Assembly (NCBI GenBank): GCA_004794655.1
Contig: SMMW01000635.1
Coordinates: 1,175,001 to 1,239,000, forward strand
Direction of reading: 5' to 3'
Length of the DNA stretch: 64,000 nucleotides
From: Marisa cornuarietis
Lineage: Eukaryota > Mollusca > Gastropoda > Architaenioglossa > Ampullariidae
Part shown: positions 1-11,203 of the stretch, piece after piece
Layout: each line of letters begins with the position of its first letter
Numbering within the stretch: the first letter of the stretch is position 1
The notes under the pieces: generated by a model
What the model was told of the DNA's origin: nothing
Seen by the model: only the letters and a program-made list of their open reading frames with translations
Databases searched by the model: none
Program-made: the position numbers and the translations under genes

Positions 1-738
1 TAAGTGGGTTTGTTTTCTTCAATTTCAACTTGTCTCCCAACTTAAATGAACAAATCATTCAATAAGCAAAATTTTTCAACTGTCATGGACTATGGGTCCC
101 ACAAAAGATAAAAAGAAGAAAATAACTTCAGGTCTTTTTGGCAGGAAGCATATTGACTGCTTGTTTTGGAGAAAATTAAAGGAGGTGACTAGAATCACTT
201 TAAAACTTAATTGAGGATTTTTTGAGTGGCTATATTGTTCAGCGCTGTGTGTGGCCCACCACCTTTTGCTTTATGTTTCATTGCTTTAAGATATATAATA
301 AAAGTATGAGTATGTCAGCATTCATGAACTTTGTCATCCTAATAAATAAGTAGACACTACTGTCGCACAAGGTTTCTGAGTGGTCTTCTTGAATATCTGT
401 CCATGTAATTTGCGATTCTCAAAATTATTTTGTAGAACAATTGGCAAGTGGGTTTGGTAACCCACTGTTTCCCTGTTTTTGGTTATTGTGTGCCTGAAGC
501 TTAAGATTCAGATAAGATAACACTTTATTTATCCCAGATTCGGGTGATTCATAGAACAATGCATCATTAATGTTGTTTGGTATTATTAAAATCTTAAAAT
601 TTAGTATTAAATGTTTAATTGATTCTTAAGCTTAAGTTTATAAGAAAAAAGAGCAGATTTTTTGTCAAGTAAGACGTCTTTTTTTCCCCTTTCATTTATC
701 TTTCTTACTTTCCTGTATATAATACTTTTTTTGGTCAG
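1..738 (+). other. ELP2 intron (5' end of window)
   Basis: No coding exon is visible before the first ELP2 exon, which starts after the acceptor at 737-738. The stretch is AT-rich intron. It holds a LINE 3'-end-like repeat at about 509-550 and a pyrimidine-rich run leading into the acceptor. Confidence 0.7.
505..556 (-). repeat. LINE 3'-end fragment with AGATA-type tail
   Basis: On the plus strand, short AGATA repeats run into ACTTTATTTATCCC and then GGGTGATTC. Read on the minus strand this has the form of the 3' terminus of CR1/Rex-type LINEs, where an AATAAAGT-like end is followed by a short simple repeat. A second copy of the same design lies at 25,081-25,130. No coding part remains. Confidence 0.45.
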
Positions 739-3700
739 TGCCTATCCTTGCTTGTGGAGCAGATGACCACAAAGTGCACCTCTACGTGCGCCAAGGTGAA
801 GAGGTAAGACATCTACAGCCAGTATGCACTGAAACTTAGTCTTATTTGTAGTTTACAAGCTAAGGCGATAATATTTTCATGGAATTGATTCAGAAAGTAT
901 TTTTTAAAAGTTTGTAATGCATTTGGAAATGACTTTTCCAGTTCAAGCCTGTCATGAATTTAGCAGGTCATGAAGACTGGGTGAGGGGACTGGACATGAC
1001 CATAGATGGTAAGAACATATTTATTTTTCTGGTTTAAAGTTAAAGTTACTTAAAGTGTTTACAAATGGGCAACATTCATGACTGCCATCATGCTGTGAAA
1101 ATCATGAGTATTTGTGTCATGAGTTATTGAACAGTTATAGACATCTAAATCCTTTCTCTCATGCATTTGGTATATCCATAATAAAAATTCAAGACAATTT
1201 AATTGGTTCTTTCACAGATAGTGATAGTGCTGTGAACAGGCGCATGAACAGCAGCAAAGATGGGCCACATCTGTGTAAAAATCATACAGTAGCTACTGTC
1301 TCCACTAACCAAAGCAGGAGAAACTAGTATTTGATAATTATCCACATTCTATACTAAACACAGCTGATTTACTACATCATTAAAGGGCAGCAATAGTGCA
1401 ACATTTTTTTTCTTTATGATTGGGTTCAGTTCTTGTTAAAATAATAATTCCCAAAATGTGAAAATGAAAGCTGGTTTTGGAATACAGCCCTACAAATTTG
1501 AACTTTATTTAGAAGCTTCAACTGAAGTAAAAAAAAAAATTTTAATTCCAAATGGAGTTCACTTGACATACTGGTAAGTAAATCTTCTCCAGATCAAAAT
1601 TTAATGGGCAACACCAGGGACATTGCAGTCTACGTTGTGTTATTATTGATTGTCTGTTACTAAGTGGACACATTTGAGTTAATTTTTCCATGTGTATTAT
1701 TGTTAATAAAATATAAACACACTTCAAATATGCATTTGTCTAAGATAAACTTCTGTAAATTTCTTCTTGACTATTGATAATGACTTTTTAACCAGTAAAA
1801 GTATAATAACATTATAAAGTTTTGATACATGTTTATCGATGTAAAAACTTATTTCTTCTCTGTTTAGCTGCATCCAAAGTTTACTATATACTTACTTGCA
1901 CGTATTCCCATTTAAGCTCCTCATATGTTTGTCACCCTCAGTTTTATTTTAGCTGTTCCGATGCTGCCCTCACACTGTCAGCTATTTTTAGCATTGTGCT
2001 GAGTAAGGATACCACTAATGATGTGTTTGTGACTGCATTACGATGTTACTTGGAAACCAGAACAGTGCAGAAAGCGTCGATGTTGCATATTTGCTTCTTG
2101 ATCTTTGTTTAAGCTTTTTACCAGCAATCATAGTTGGTTTTAACGGCTCGTGCTTTTGTATTGTTGGCATCTGTTTCCATCAACACAGATATGGGGGACA
2201 TCTTGCTGGCAAGCTGTGCTCAGGATCACTTGATACGCATCTGGAGATTTTCACAGCGATCCCTGGACACTGGGACTGGTCCTGGTCCTACCTCGATCAG
2301 CAATCTTGCCCCAGAGGAAGACATTACAATGAAGGAGAAGACATTTTCCTTTCATTCAGGTGGTGCAGTTTTAAGAGCAATATGAAAGGATTTTTCAAAT
2401 CAGTTTTTATGCTCGATGGCTTTTCAGGTTTGCAGGGATGTTGCAATTGTAAAAATTTCTGTGTTGTAATAAACATGGTTTATTAAATATTACCTTTCAT
2501 AAAATATCAACTACATGAATAATTTCACTGTTGTTATCAACTGCATAAAATATTTGTTTGACATAGGTAGATAGCATTCGATTTCTTGTAACACTTAAAA
2601 AGTGTCTTGTCTAATGTCCTGCTAGATGGTGAACAGAAGTATTATGCAGTCATTCTTGAATCAGTGCTGAGTGGACATGAAGGCTGGATCTACAGCATAC
2701 ATTGGCAAAGGCCACAGTGTTTAGGTATTCCAGTGATTAAATACTTGCAGCTTTTTAAGATTTTTACTGAATGAGTAGTATAAACTGCTTTCACTGAGCT
2801 GAATCATGTAATTTATGAATTATTAACCTAACTCTTCTAAAACTGTAGCGTGAGCTGTAGTATTGCTGTCAACACTGCATAAAGGTGCTGTTTGCCAAAC
2901 AAAAAGCAAGAAAAATTATGAATCAACATTTTATTATATCAATAATAAGTGTGAAGCTAACACGCTTGATGCCATGTGTAGATAGATGAATAGGGGTGGA
3001 ACTGTCAGTCTTCAACATCATCACTTTGGCAGGTGACATCACATTGATCATTTTTCATCAAGTCACAATGTAATTTCCTACACAAGTTGTCTTTAGAACC
3101 CACAAACTGTTATTATGTATGGCATGTGCAGGCCTCCTGCTTGCAGCAACTGCTTGGTCAGAATTTGCATGGCCTGTAAATGAAAAGTTGATTGATAATG
3201 ATCGTTAAATAGGGCAGTATGCATTGCATACTTTAACAATGTCCCTAGTGTATGGGTGTGCATAGCGCTATAATGTCTTACAGCATCAGCTGATGCTTCC
3301 CACCGTTTTAGATTTAGGCAGCTGGTTTTACTTGCAGTTTTTATTTCGACAGTCAGTCCATCATTTGCCCTTGACTAGTACTGGTTGTTAGGGAAAGGAC
3401 ATGCATAGATGTGGCAGCTGACAAGGCTTACCACTCAGGCCTTTTCTTTGGCAATAGTGAGCAAATCCTGCACACTTTGATGACTCCACTCCTTCATGTT
3501 CATAAGCCAGTTCTTCCTCTGGCCACCATGGCATCGACTGCCCTCCAAGGTGTCAGTGTTGGTCTCCATTCCATATGCATTTGAACTGCTGTCTGTCCAT
3601 CTGTTGGTAAGGTCTTGCAGTTCTGTGTTGGTTCCTGCTACCAGATTAATGCCGTCTGCAAAGTGTAGGCTTCAAGTCAGCCTTCTATGGAAGTGGAGAG

Positions 3701-6700
3701 TTTCACACATGTTATTCTCCAGAAAAATGTTGAGCAGCACAGGATAGGGGGCACCCTTGACAGATGCTACTGGTGTGAAAGAAAGCTCCAATTTTATTAT
3801 TCAGCAGTACTGCACTCATCAAACTCTTATACAGCACTTTGGATGACTTGGACAAGACCCTCTTTGATGCTGAATTTTCGGATCACATGCTATATCCCCT
3901 CATTTCAGACTTATTCAAGATCCTTTTAATGTTGAAAAAGTTGTGATAGAGGTCCTGCTAACACTGACGATGTTTCTGTATATGCTACAGTTGAAGGTCT
4001 GCCCAGCAGTGCTCCTACCTGGTCTGAAGCCAGATTGATCTTCTGCTAGCAGTTCCTTAGCGATAGTGATGATTATTATTTTCAGTATGACTTCGGTTGG
4101 GTGGCTGATTAGGCTTATTGTTTTGTAGTTCTGGCTCAGTTTGCTGGGTTTTTTTTGGGGGGGGAGGGAAGGAGTACAGCTAGTGATTGTTTCTGTTTTG
4201 GGGCCATTCTTTGTATTCCCAGACTCTCTGGCACAGAGCAGTAAGGGGCTTTGTTGTTTCACCCCCACCCTGCTTGAGCAGCTTAGCTAGGACATTGTCA
4301 GCACCAGGTAACTTTCTTCTTTTAGACTGCATAATGGTCTTTCAATCTCTTCCTGTAGGACTGGTAGGTCTGCAGATTCACTGATTCTAGTTTGGTTGTT
4401 TTGAAGGATGTTAGCATCTGTGGTCAGCTGAGATTTGACAGATTTTGCAATGTTCAGTTCATTGGTTGGGTACATGCTTTCTGTGAGAAGGTGGCGATTG
4501 CTGTCTTTGATGACTGAGATCCAACTTTATAAGTTCACAGGCTTAAACATTGTCACTTAAGTCAATTGATGCACGTTGCTGTTACAGTGTTAATTATTCT
4601 TAATTTGTTTTGATAAAAGGGATTTTATATTATTCAGTGCCTTTAATGCCCCTAAGAAAAAGCATCCCAGTTCTAAACCATACTTCACATTCAATAATAT
4701 AGATGAGAAGTGGCTGCAACCAATGGGCTTGCTGTCTGCATCAATGGACAAGACCATGATAATCTGGCAGCCTGAAGCAGAGGGAGGCATGTGGGTAGAA
4801 AAGGTTGGTAATGGTGCTTATATTCATTAACTATGACAGGTTCTGGTGTTTTTCCAAAACTAGGGCACAACCACTAAAACATGATGGACTTTCTTTTTGT
4901 GTGAGTGTTTCTCTTGCTCTCTTTTGTGTGCATGTGAGAGAGTGTGTGTATACTATTTACATGCTTGAGCATACATTAGAGATTTTTATTGATGGTGTTT
5001 TCCAGAGTGGACTATTGAAAAAATATGATAATTTCTATGAAAAATAAGTATAGTTTATTTTGTGTCTAACTTTACTTTTTTAAAGTAATTGCATCAGTGT
5101 AGCATTATACTCTCAAATAAAGAGACATACAAATAAACATTTCAGGTACGTGTTGGAGAAGTTGGAGGTAACACACTTGGATTTTATGGAGGTCTCTTTA
5201 GTCCAAATGGAGAATCTATTTTAGCTCATGGCTATCATGGCGCTCTGCATCAATGGATTTACAACAGAGTTAGTATATTCTTGCTCTTGTTTGCTCCCCT
5301 GGTGATTTTTCTGTGATAGCATCCTGTACATACACTATATTAATAATGAAATCTCTTCCATATATTCTGTCTTTAATTCTAGTCTTTACTTGGTTACCAT
5401 GCCAGATGCATACATGTTTTGTTCATTTATTTCTTCAAATAACATCAGGAAATAGGCTTGCAGTTGCATATTATTGTTTTGTTGAGAAGGAACTATGAAG
5501 CTTATTTCATTTTCTTATGGTATAATAACCAGTTGTGTTTAAAATGGCAAAGAAACAAGCAACACAAAATTGAAAGATGTTTGCAAGTTTGGGGAAAATT
5601 TAGAGTTTGTACTTGACTGAACATTATTGTACAAATGAGAAAACATGCAAAGACTCGTGCAAATTATAAATCACTACAACTTTTTCTATTGCTCGACTGG
5701 CTTCACATAAGAAGATTAAAGTCATGAGCTGAGCTGCCTTGCCTTTTATTTTCATTTTACAGGCAACTAGATATCAGCAAATATAATTTTATTTATTTAT
5801 AAATGTGTTTCTCTCTCTGAATATTTATCTTAGAAGCTTAATTCTTGGGAGCCAGCAGTCACTGGTGGGGGTCATTTTGCCAGTGTTGAAGACCTGGACT
5901 GGGAAAAAGTAGCAGGCAGATTTGTGTTGACCACAAGCGTGGACCAGACCACCCGTCTACATGCTCCCTGGGTGCAAAATGGCAAATATGTAAGAACTGG
6001 AGTTCAATGGTCAGGTTAGCTAGGCTGTAAATTTTTGTCAGCTGTTTTTGTAAATGTAAAAATACCTTCATCTTTTCATGTGGAAGAGAGAGTGTGAACT
6101 CTGTGCAGGTGTATTGGTGCATTCATGGATGCACCTGTGCATCTGAATTCACTATAGGGATCATCTCATGCAGAAGGCCTTTGACGACGTGTATATAGTT
6201 GTGCAGTTTTAAGAACTTTTGATGCATTGCATTGTTCTCTACTGTTCAAATACTCTAGATAAGTAGAATAATCTCTGCCTCCTATATTGTCTTTTTCTTC
6301 TTGTCAGCAAGGATGGTATGAGATTGCACGGCCACAGATTCATGGCTATGACATGCAATGCCTGACATCTATTAAACAGTTCATGTTTGCATCTTCTGGT
6401 GATGAGAAAGTGATTAGAATTTTCCAAGCACCACGAAACTTCATTCAGAATCTGTGCAGCATCTGTGGTTTGGATGAAATAAATGAACTGTCTCAAGAGG
6501 TAACAAGGACTTGTTTTTGATCACTGCACAAGACCATGATGAAAGTATGACTGATGTCGTGGTTGTTTAAGATAGAAAAAAAATAGGTCACTTCCATTTT
6601 CTTTTGCAGCTTTTTTCATTTTACTTGTAATTCTTCTTAATAATCTGTTATTGATGGTAGACAAAAGCAGCCACTGATCTAGATATCTTTCATTTATTGG

Positions 6701-9700
6701 GTCCTTTTTTGATTTGCACCAGTTGGAGTTGGGAGGTGATGGGGAAGTAGGAGTCTGCTTGTATGTATGCTGTCAGATATGCCTGTCATTTTCTCAATGT
6801 TTGTTCAGGAAGCTAGCAGGTTACCAGAGGGTGCCAGTGTTCCAGCCCTTGGCTTGTCAAATAAAGCAGTATTTGATGTAGGCTATACTGCAGCAGAGGA
6901 CAACAGACTGATTCCAGCACAGCAAAATGAGCAGTATCCTGATGTCTACTTTTCCCCTGTTGTGCTAATGAGTATGATTTTTGGTTTTGTTGCTCTTAGT
7001 TTATTTGATAGTTTTCTTTACATGTAATAGTGGTGAGACTTTGGCTAGGTTTGGATGCTTTTATAAATCTGTTTTTATATAAAAGTTTTTCATCTTCAAA
7101 CGGTCCCAGAAGGAATTTTACCATCAAAAATGGTATTTTTTGTGTTTTAATTATATTTACAACTGGAGGCATTTGGCATGATCATTTCCTAAATTTAAAA
7201 AAATAATCTGTGGGTGTATGGGTTGGTGGTGTTCGAAACAAAAAAATATACTGCAGAACAGATCATCCTAAAAAGAAAATTGTTTTAATGGTTGATTAGC
7301 TCCTCCAAATGAAGAACACTTACTACAAAACACACTCTGGCCAGAGATCCACAAACTCTATGGGCATGGTTATGAGGTGTTTGCAATGGCGTCAAATCCT
7401 GCAGGAACCTTGCTGGCTTCATCCTGTAAGGTAGGCTGCTGTTGTATGACTGTGCAACTAGATGCATATGTATAGCCATAAATATACATGCCATTCAATC
7501 ACCACCGAGACAATTTAGGATTTTCTTTGATATGGAGACTGGTCCATGTGAAAGTTTTATTCATACTTTTCAGTTGTCAACCATTTCTGACACATAATTT
7601 TAAAAATATGTATCATGCTAAATTCGGGTTACATGTCATTAAGGTTACCCAAGGTGAAAGAAATCTACATTCCATTGTGCACATTGATTACATCACTCTA
7701 TGCAGGCAGCCAAAGTGGAGCATGCAAAAATCCTGTTGTGGGATACTAGCACATGGCGCACAGTTGGTTGTCTAGAGGGCAGCACTCTAACAGTCACACA
7801 AATGGCATTTTCCCCGACAGGACAGTTTTTATTGGCCGTGTCTCGTGATAGGACATGGTCACTCTATAAGTATGCAGGTATGTAGTAACGTTTAAAAATG
7901 TGGTTGATAGATCAATGTAGTCACATAGAAAAGCTGAATTATGTAGCTATTTTCAACAGTTCTGGAACAATATTTTATTTTAATAAATGTGAATAACTTT
8001 AAATGGTTTATCTATAAATGATGCTTAATATGACTCAGTTTTTATGCAATAAGATTCAGGTCTCATATGGCCTGATTGGTTAATCACATTCTGAGAATGC
8101 AGTATGTCAAAAGATATGGGAAGAGTAAATTTTTAAAATTGTTTGCAGATGGCGCATTTTCTCGGATCAGTTTTGTCGACAAACGAACATCGCCGCACTC
8201 ACGTATTATCTGGGGCTGTGCATGGAGTTTTGATGAGCATTACTTCTTTACTGCTTCAAGAGATAAAAAGGTCCTTAAAGACTGTATTATTTTTTAAATG
8301 AAAGTATTTATAAACCATCTACATATGCAGCAAATGTTCTTTACCCTAACAGACTTTTTGGATTAAATGTGTGCAAGTTTTAATTTACAATATCTCTAAT
8401 TTACAGTTTCAAAACTGTTGCTCCAGGTTCTAGTCTGGTGTTTGAAAGATGTCTGTGAAAGACAGCCACCAAAGCCTGCTGCCTCAATTGAAATGAACGA
8501 TTCAGTAACAGCCATTGATGTGGCAAACGTTGTGCTCAGTGGTGACAGGTTGGTGAAGTAATAATGATAATAAATGCAAAAATTTCTAACACATATACTC
8601 ACACTCCTAAGAAGCATAGTCTTAGAGTTTAAGAATAAGAACGAGACATGGGCAGCATACAAAGCACAGGAAAACAAACTACATATGAACTACAAAAGAA
8701 GAAACAACAGTACTGATGATGAGTAAAAACAAGTACAGAAAACGCAAAGAGGAGCCCAATAACAAGGACTGAGAGTATCATGATTTTGCACATGGAAGAC
8801 GAGTAGGAAATAACAATAAGCGGAAAAGGGGGAATGGTGTGAAAAAGGACAAGCATTGTGGGAAACGGTCTTGGGAGTAACGTTTAAGGAAGAAGTGCAT
8901 TTCCAGTATACATTTAAGATTCAATAGTGTGTAGGTGGTGGATATGGAAAAGTCTCGAGAGAGTTCCATTGTTTCGCTGCACAATAAGTAAAAAGCCCGT
9001 GGCTGTATGTTCTGGTGACAGGAATAGTAAGGAGACCGTTGTCAGATGAGGAGTGTTGTTTAGCTGGTACGTAACGGAATAGATGTTCAGAAAAATAATC
9101 AGGGCATGAACCAGTAAAGAAATTAAAACACAGCACAGAAAGTTTGTACTGGATGCAAGAACAGATGGGTAGCCAGTGCAGAATACGAAGGAGAGGAGGA
9201 GCATGGTTCCGTTTCCTAGCTGTAAGCACCAGACCTGCAGTGGAGTTTTGTACTTTCTGGAGTTTGTGAAAAAGATATGCAGGGCAGCTGGCAAGCAAGG
9301 GTTGCAGTAATCAAGCCGAGAAAGAACAAATGCTCAGACGACAGTGTTGGTAGCACGCATAGAGAGAAAGATGGCGCTGATTTTACATAGCTCATAATAG
9401 GCAAACTGACAGACAGCTGTAACTTGTTTATCAAGAGCCATGTCTGCAGTGAAAATGAATCCCAGATTCCTGGCAGAGGATGCAAAGGTGATGTTGGTTT
9501 TGTCCACCTTGATGTGATTTGGTGGACAAATGAGTGAAGATTGATTTCTTCTCCACCATAGGAGGGCTTCATCATTGAGTTTAAGTTTGTTTGTTAGCAT
9601 CCAGTCTTTGATGTCATTAATACAGACTTCCGTGGTGGTAGTAGAGTGAGACTCAGCAAATGATGTACCAGTGCTTACGAAATTTATTTTGGGTTTTAAA

Positions 9701-10593
9701 AATCCTGTCATTATTATTAGATCTGACATGACTTTTGCTGTTTATGCAAACATGTCTACAACGATGCATCTCCATAGCAATACTTACATAAAGATTTATT
9801 TTAGTGCTCCAGATCAACCTAAAGTAACTGAAATTTTTGACAAAGTAGAACATTTTATGCATGGTAAATGTGTAGCACATGATAGTTGGAGATTTTTCTG
9901 TTCCTTTTTAATAGATACCTCATAGCAACCGGTCTGGACCAAGGTACTGTTAACCTTCACACGTGGGCAGATTCCAGTTCATGGACATTCATTTTGGCAT
10001 TGGAAACAAGGTGACCATTACACATTTAGTTGTAATAATGATGTTTTTTACCCAACCCCTATTGTGTGCAATTCCAGGTTCCCCATCATTAAAAAGATAT
10101 ATTGCATCATGACTTTACCAGATGACATAACTGTAAGAGATACATAGCTACTTTTGCCCTTTAACCATGTGAAGCATTCTCTTCTGGCTGGTGGCGCTAC
10201 AACTCAGGAGGTTACCTCCATCGCCAGATAAGTACAAACAAGCTTTATAATTTTTAAAATATTGAAATGTTTTCTTTAATTCATGTGTGGATAGAGAATA
10301 ATTCTTACATTGTGACCCATTGGTACAAGTCTTGACACAAATCAGAGCTATTCACATATCTTCTTCCACTTTCATTTTATACAAGAACATAAAAGGACTT
10401 GTGTCATTTTTTTTTTTTTTTTTGTTTCAGTCAAGGCCATCAGCTTACTGTAAAGCGACTAAAGTTTAGGCCTGTACTTGGCTTAGCTGGAGAACAGCAG
10501 ACTACTAAGAATGCCAAAAGCTGGTTACAGCTGGCCAGCTGTGGTTCTGATCACTGCTTGAAGATTCATAACATTAATTTGGCTGACTTGTAA
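739..10593 (+). CDS. ELP2: Elongator complex protein 2 (WD40), 5'-partial
   Basis: ELP2 is a double WD40-propeller scaffold of the Elongator complex, which builds the 5-carbonylmethyl side chain on wobble uridine of tRNAs. Exons: 739-803, 942-1008, 2189-2359, 2626-2724, 4638 or 4671-4803, 5146-5268, 5834-5989, 6308-6499, 6809-6971, 7300-7430, 7706-7877, 8149-8270, 8427-8548, 9915-10010, 10431-10593 (TAA). Every junction keeps frame except 2724 to exon 5. About 655 residues are present; the human protein has about 826, so roughly the first 170-190 lie upstream. Recognisable blocks include [60 protein letters not shown] [25 protein letters not shown] and the C-terminal [13 protein letters not shown]. 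Several introns carry LINE relics. The gene is convergent with BARD1. Confidence 0.95.
1381..1461. repeat. Dispersed repeat, copy A
   Basis: An 80-bp stretch containing GTGCAACATTTTTT, CTTTATGAT and AATAATTCCCAAAAT recurs in the same orientation at 39,221-39,300 inside a HECW intron. The family is unknown; it looks like the remnant of a short interspersed element. Confidence 0.6.
3340..4560 (-). mobile_element. LINE relic: reverse transcriptase and C-terminal region
   Basis: Minus-strand translation gives broken pieces of a non-LTR retrotransposon polyprotein. From 5' to 3' these are a pre-RT stretch ending [10 protein letters not shown] (about 4,320-4,390), an RT stretch with [18 protein letters not shown] and [20 protein letters not shown] (about 3,980-4,140), a later stretch resembling [15 protein letters not shown] with stops (about 3,600-3,680), and the family C-terminus with [18 protein letters not shown] (about 3,430-3,520). 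Stops and frame changes show that it is dead. It lies antisense in the ELP2 intron before exon 5. The endonuclease half of what looks like the same family is seen at 34 kb. Confidence 0.85.
8556..9665 (-). mobile_element. CR1/jockey-like LINE relic, 5'-truncated
   Basis: Minus-strand frames give the C-terminal part of a LINE reverse transcriptase: [18 protein letters not shown], then [18 protein letters not shown], then the end region with [32 protein letters not shown] and [13 protein letters not shown]. The pieces lie in at least two frames, so the copy is a pseudogene. The element ends at about 8,556 in an ATT/ATC-rich tail, only a few bases past the ELP2 exon 13 donor. A second, very short copy of the same 3' tail is at 17,451-17,540. 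Confidence 0.85.
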
Positions 10594-11203
10594 CATGTAG
10601 CACCTTAACCTATAGATGCAGTGCTTGAAAATGCATGAGCAAGAAATGACTTGGTCTCTTGATGTATATTTGCTGTTATTCATGCTTCCTTGGAATGGAA
10701 ACTTTAATGCAACAAACCATGGTTATCACTTCTTGCTTGTGTTGATGGTTCAGATGCTAGTATTGAGCGGTTTCTAAATAGAAGCAATCCATGCATTCGA
10801 TATGTTATATATTAAAAAAACAGCAATATTTAATCGTAAACAAAAATCTATTTTTTTGGAAAAGTCAAATCTAGATTGTAATACAATAAACACTGCAGAT
10901 TAACACAATTTGAAACATGATAGATACAAGATCACCAAAGATGCTTTATGATTTGATTAAAAAAAGCAATTCATAGTATAAAATGCATCTTAATTCAACT
11001 ACCTTATTTCAGAACCTAATTATAAATGCAGCTAGCTACTAATACATACCGGTTATTTGCCCTACACCCCCCCACAACCCCTATTTACTAAACAAAACAT
11101 AATTGACAATTTGTAAAGGAACATTTCTTGGGTGCACTTACATACTAGTATTTCTGCAAATTTTGAAAAGGGCAGAGGAATCCAATCCATGTAGAGTTCT
11201 GTT
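10594..11203. other. Convergent intergenic region, ELP2/BARD1 3' UTRs
   Basis: This 610 bp AT-rich stretch lies between the ELP2 stop and the BARD1 stop. It has no coding signal and must hold both 3' UTR ends. The BARD1 polyadenylation signal is unclear; an ATTAAA on the minus strand near 10,830 is possible, which would make the two 3' UTRs overlap. Confidence 0.7.
10885..10890 (+). terminator. Candidate ELP2 polyadenylation signal
   Basis: A canonical AATAAA lies 292 nt after the ELP2 stop codon, a plausible 3' UTR length, and before the convergent BARD1 coding end. No transcript data are available. Confidence 0.5.

Noticed and set aside
8914..9729. Overlapping minus-strand frames of about 120-131 codons as host genes
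   Set aside because: Their translations are LINE reverse-transcriptase C-terminal sequence in shifting frames, so they are a transposon relic.
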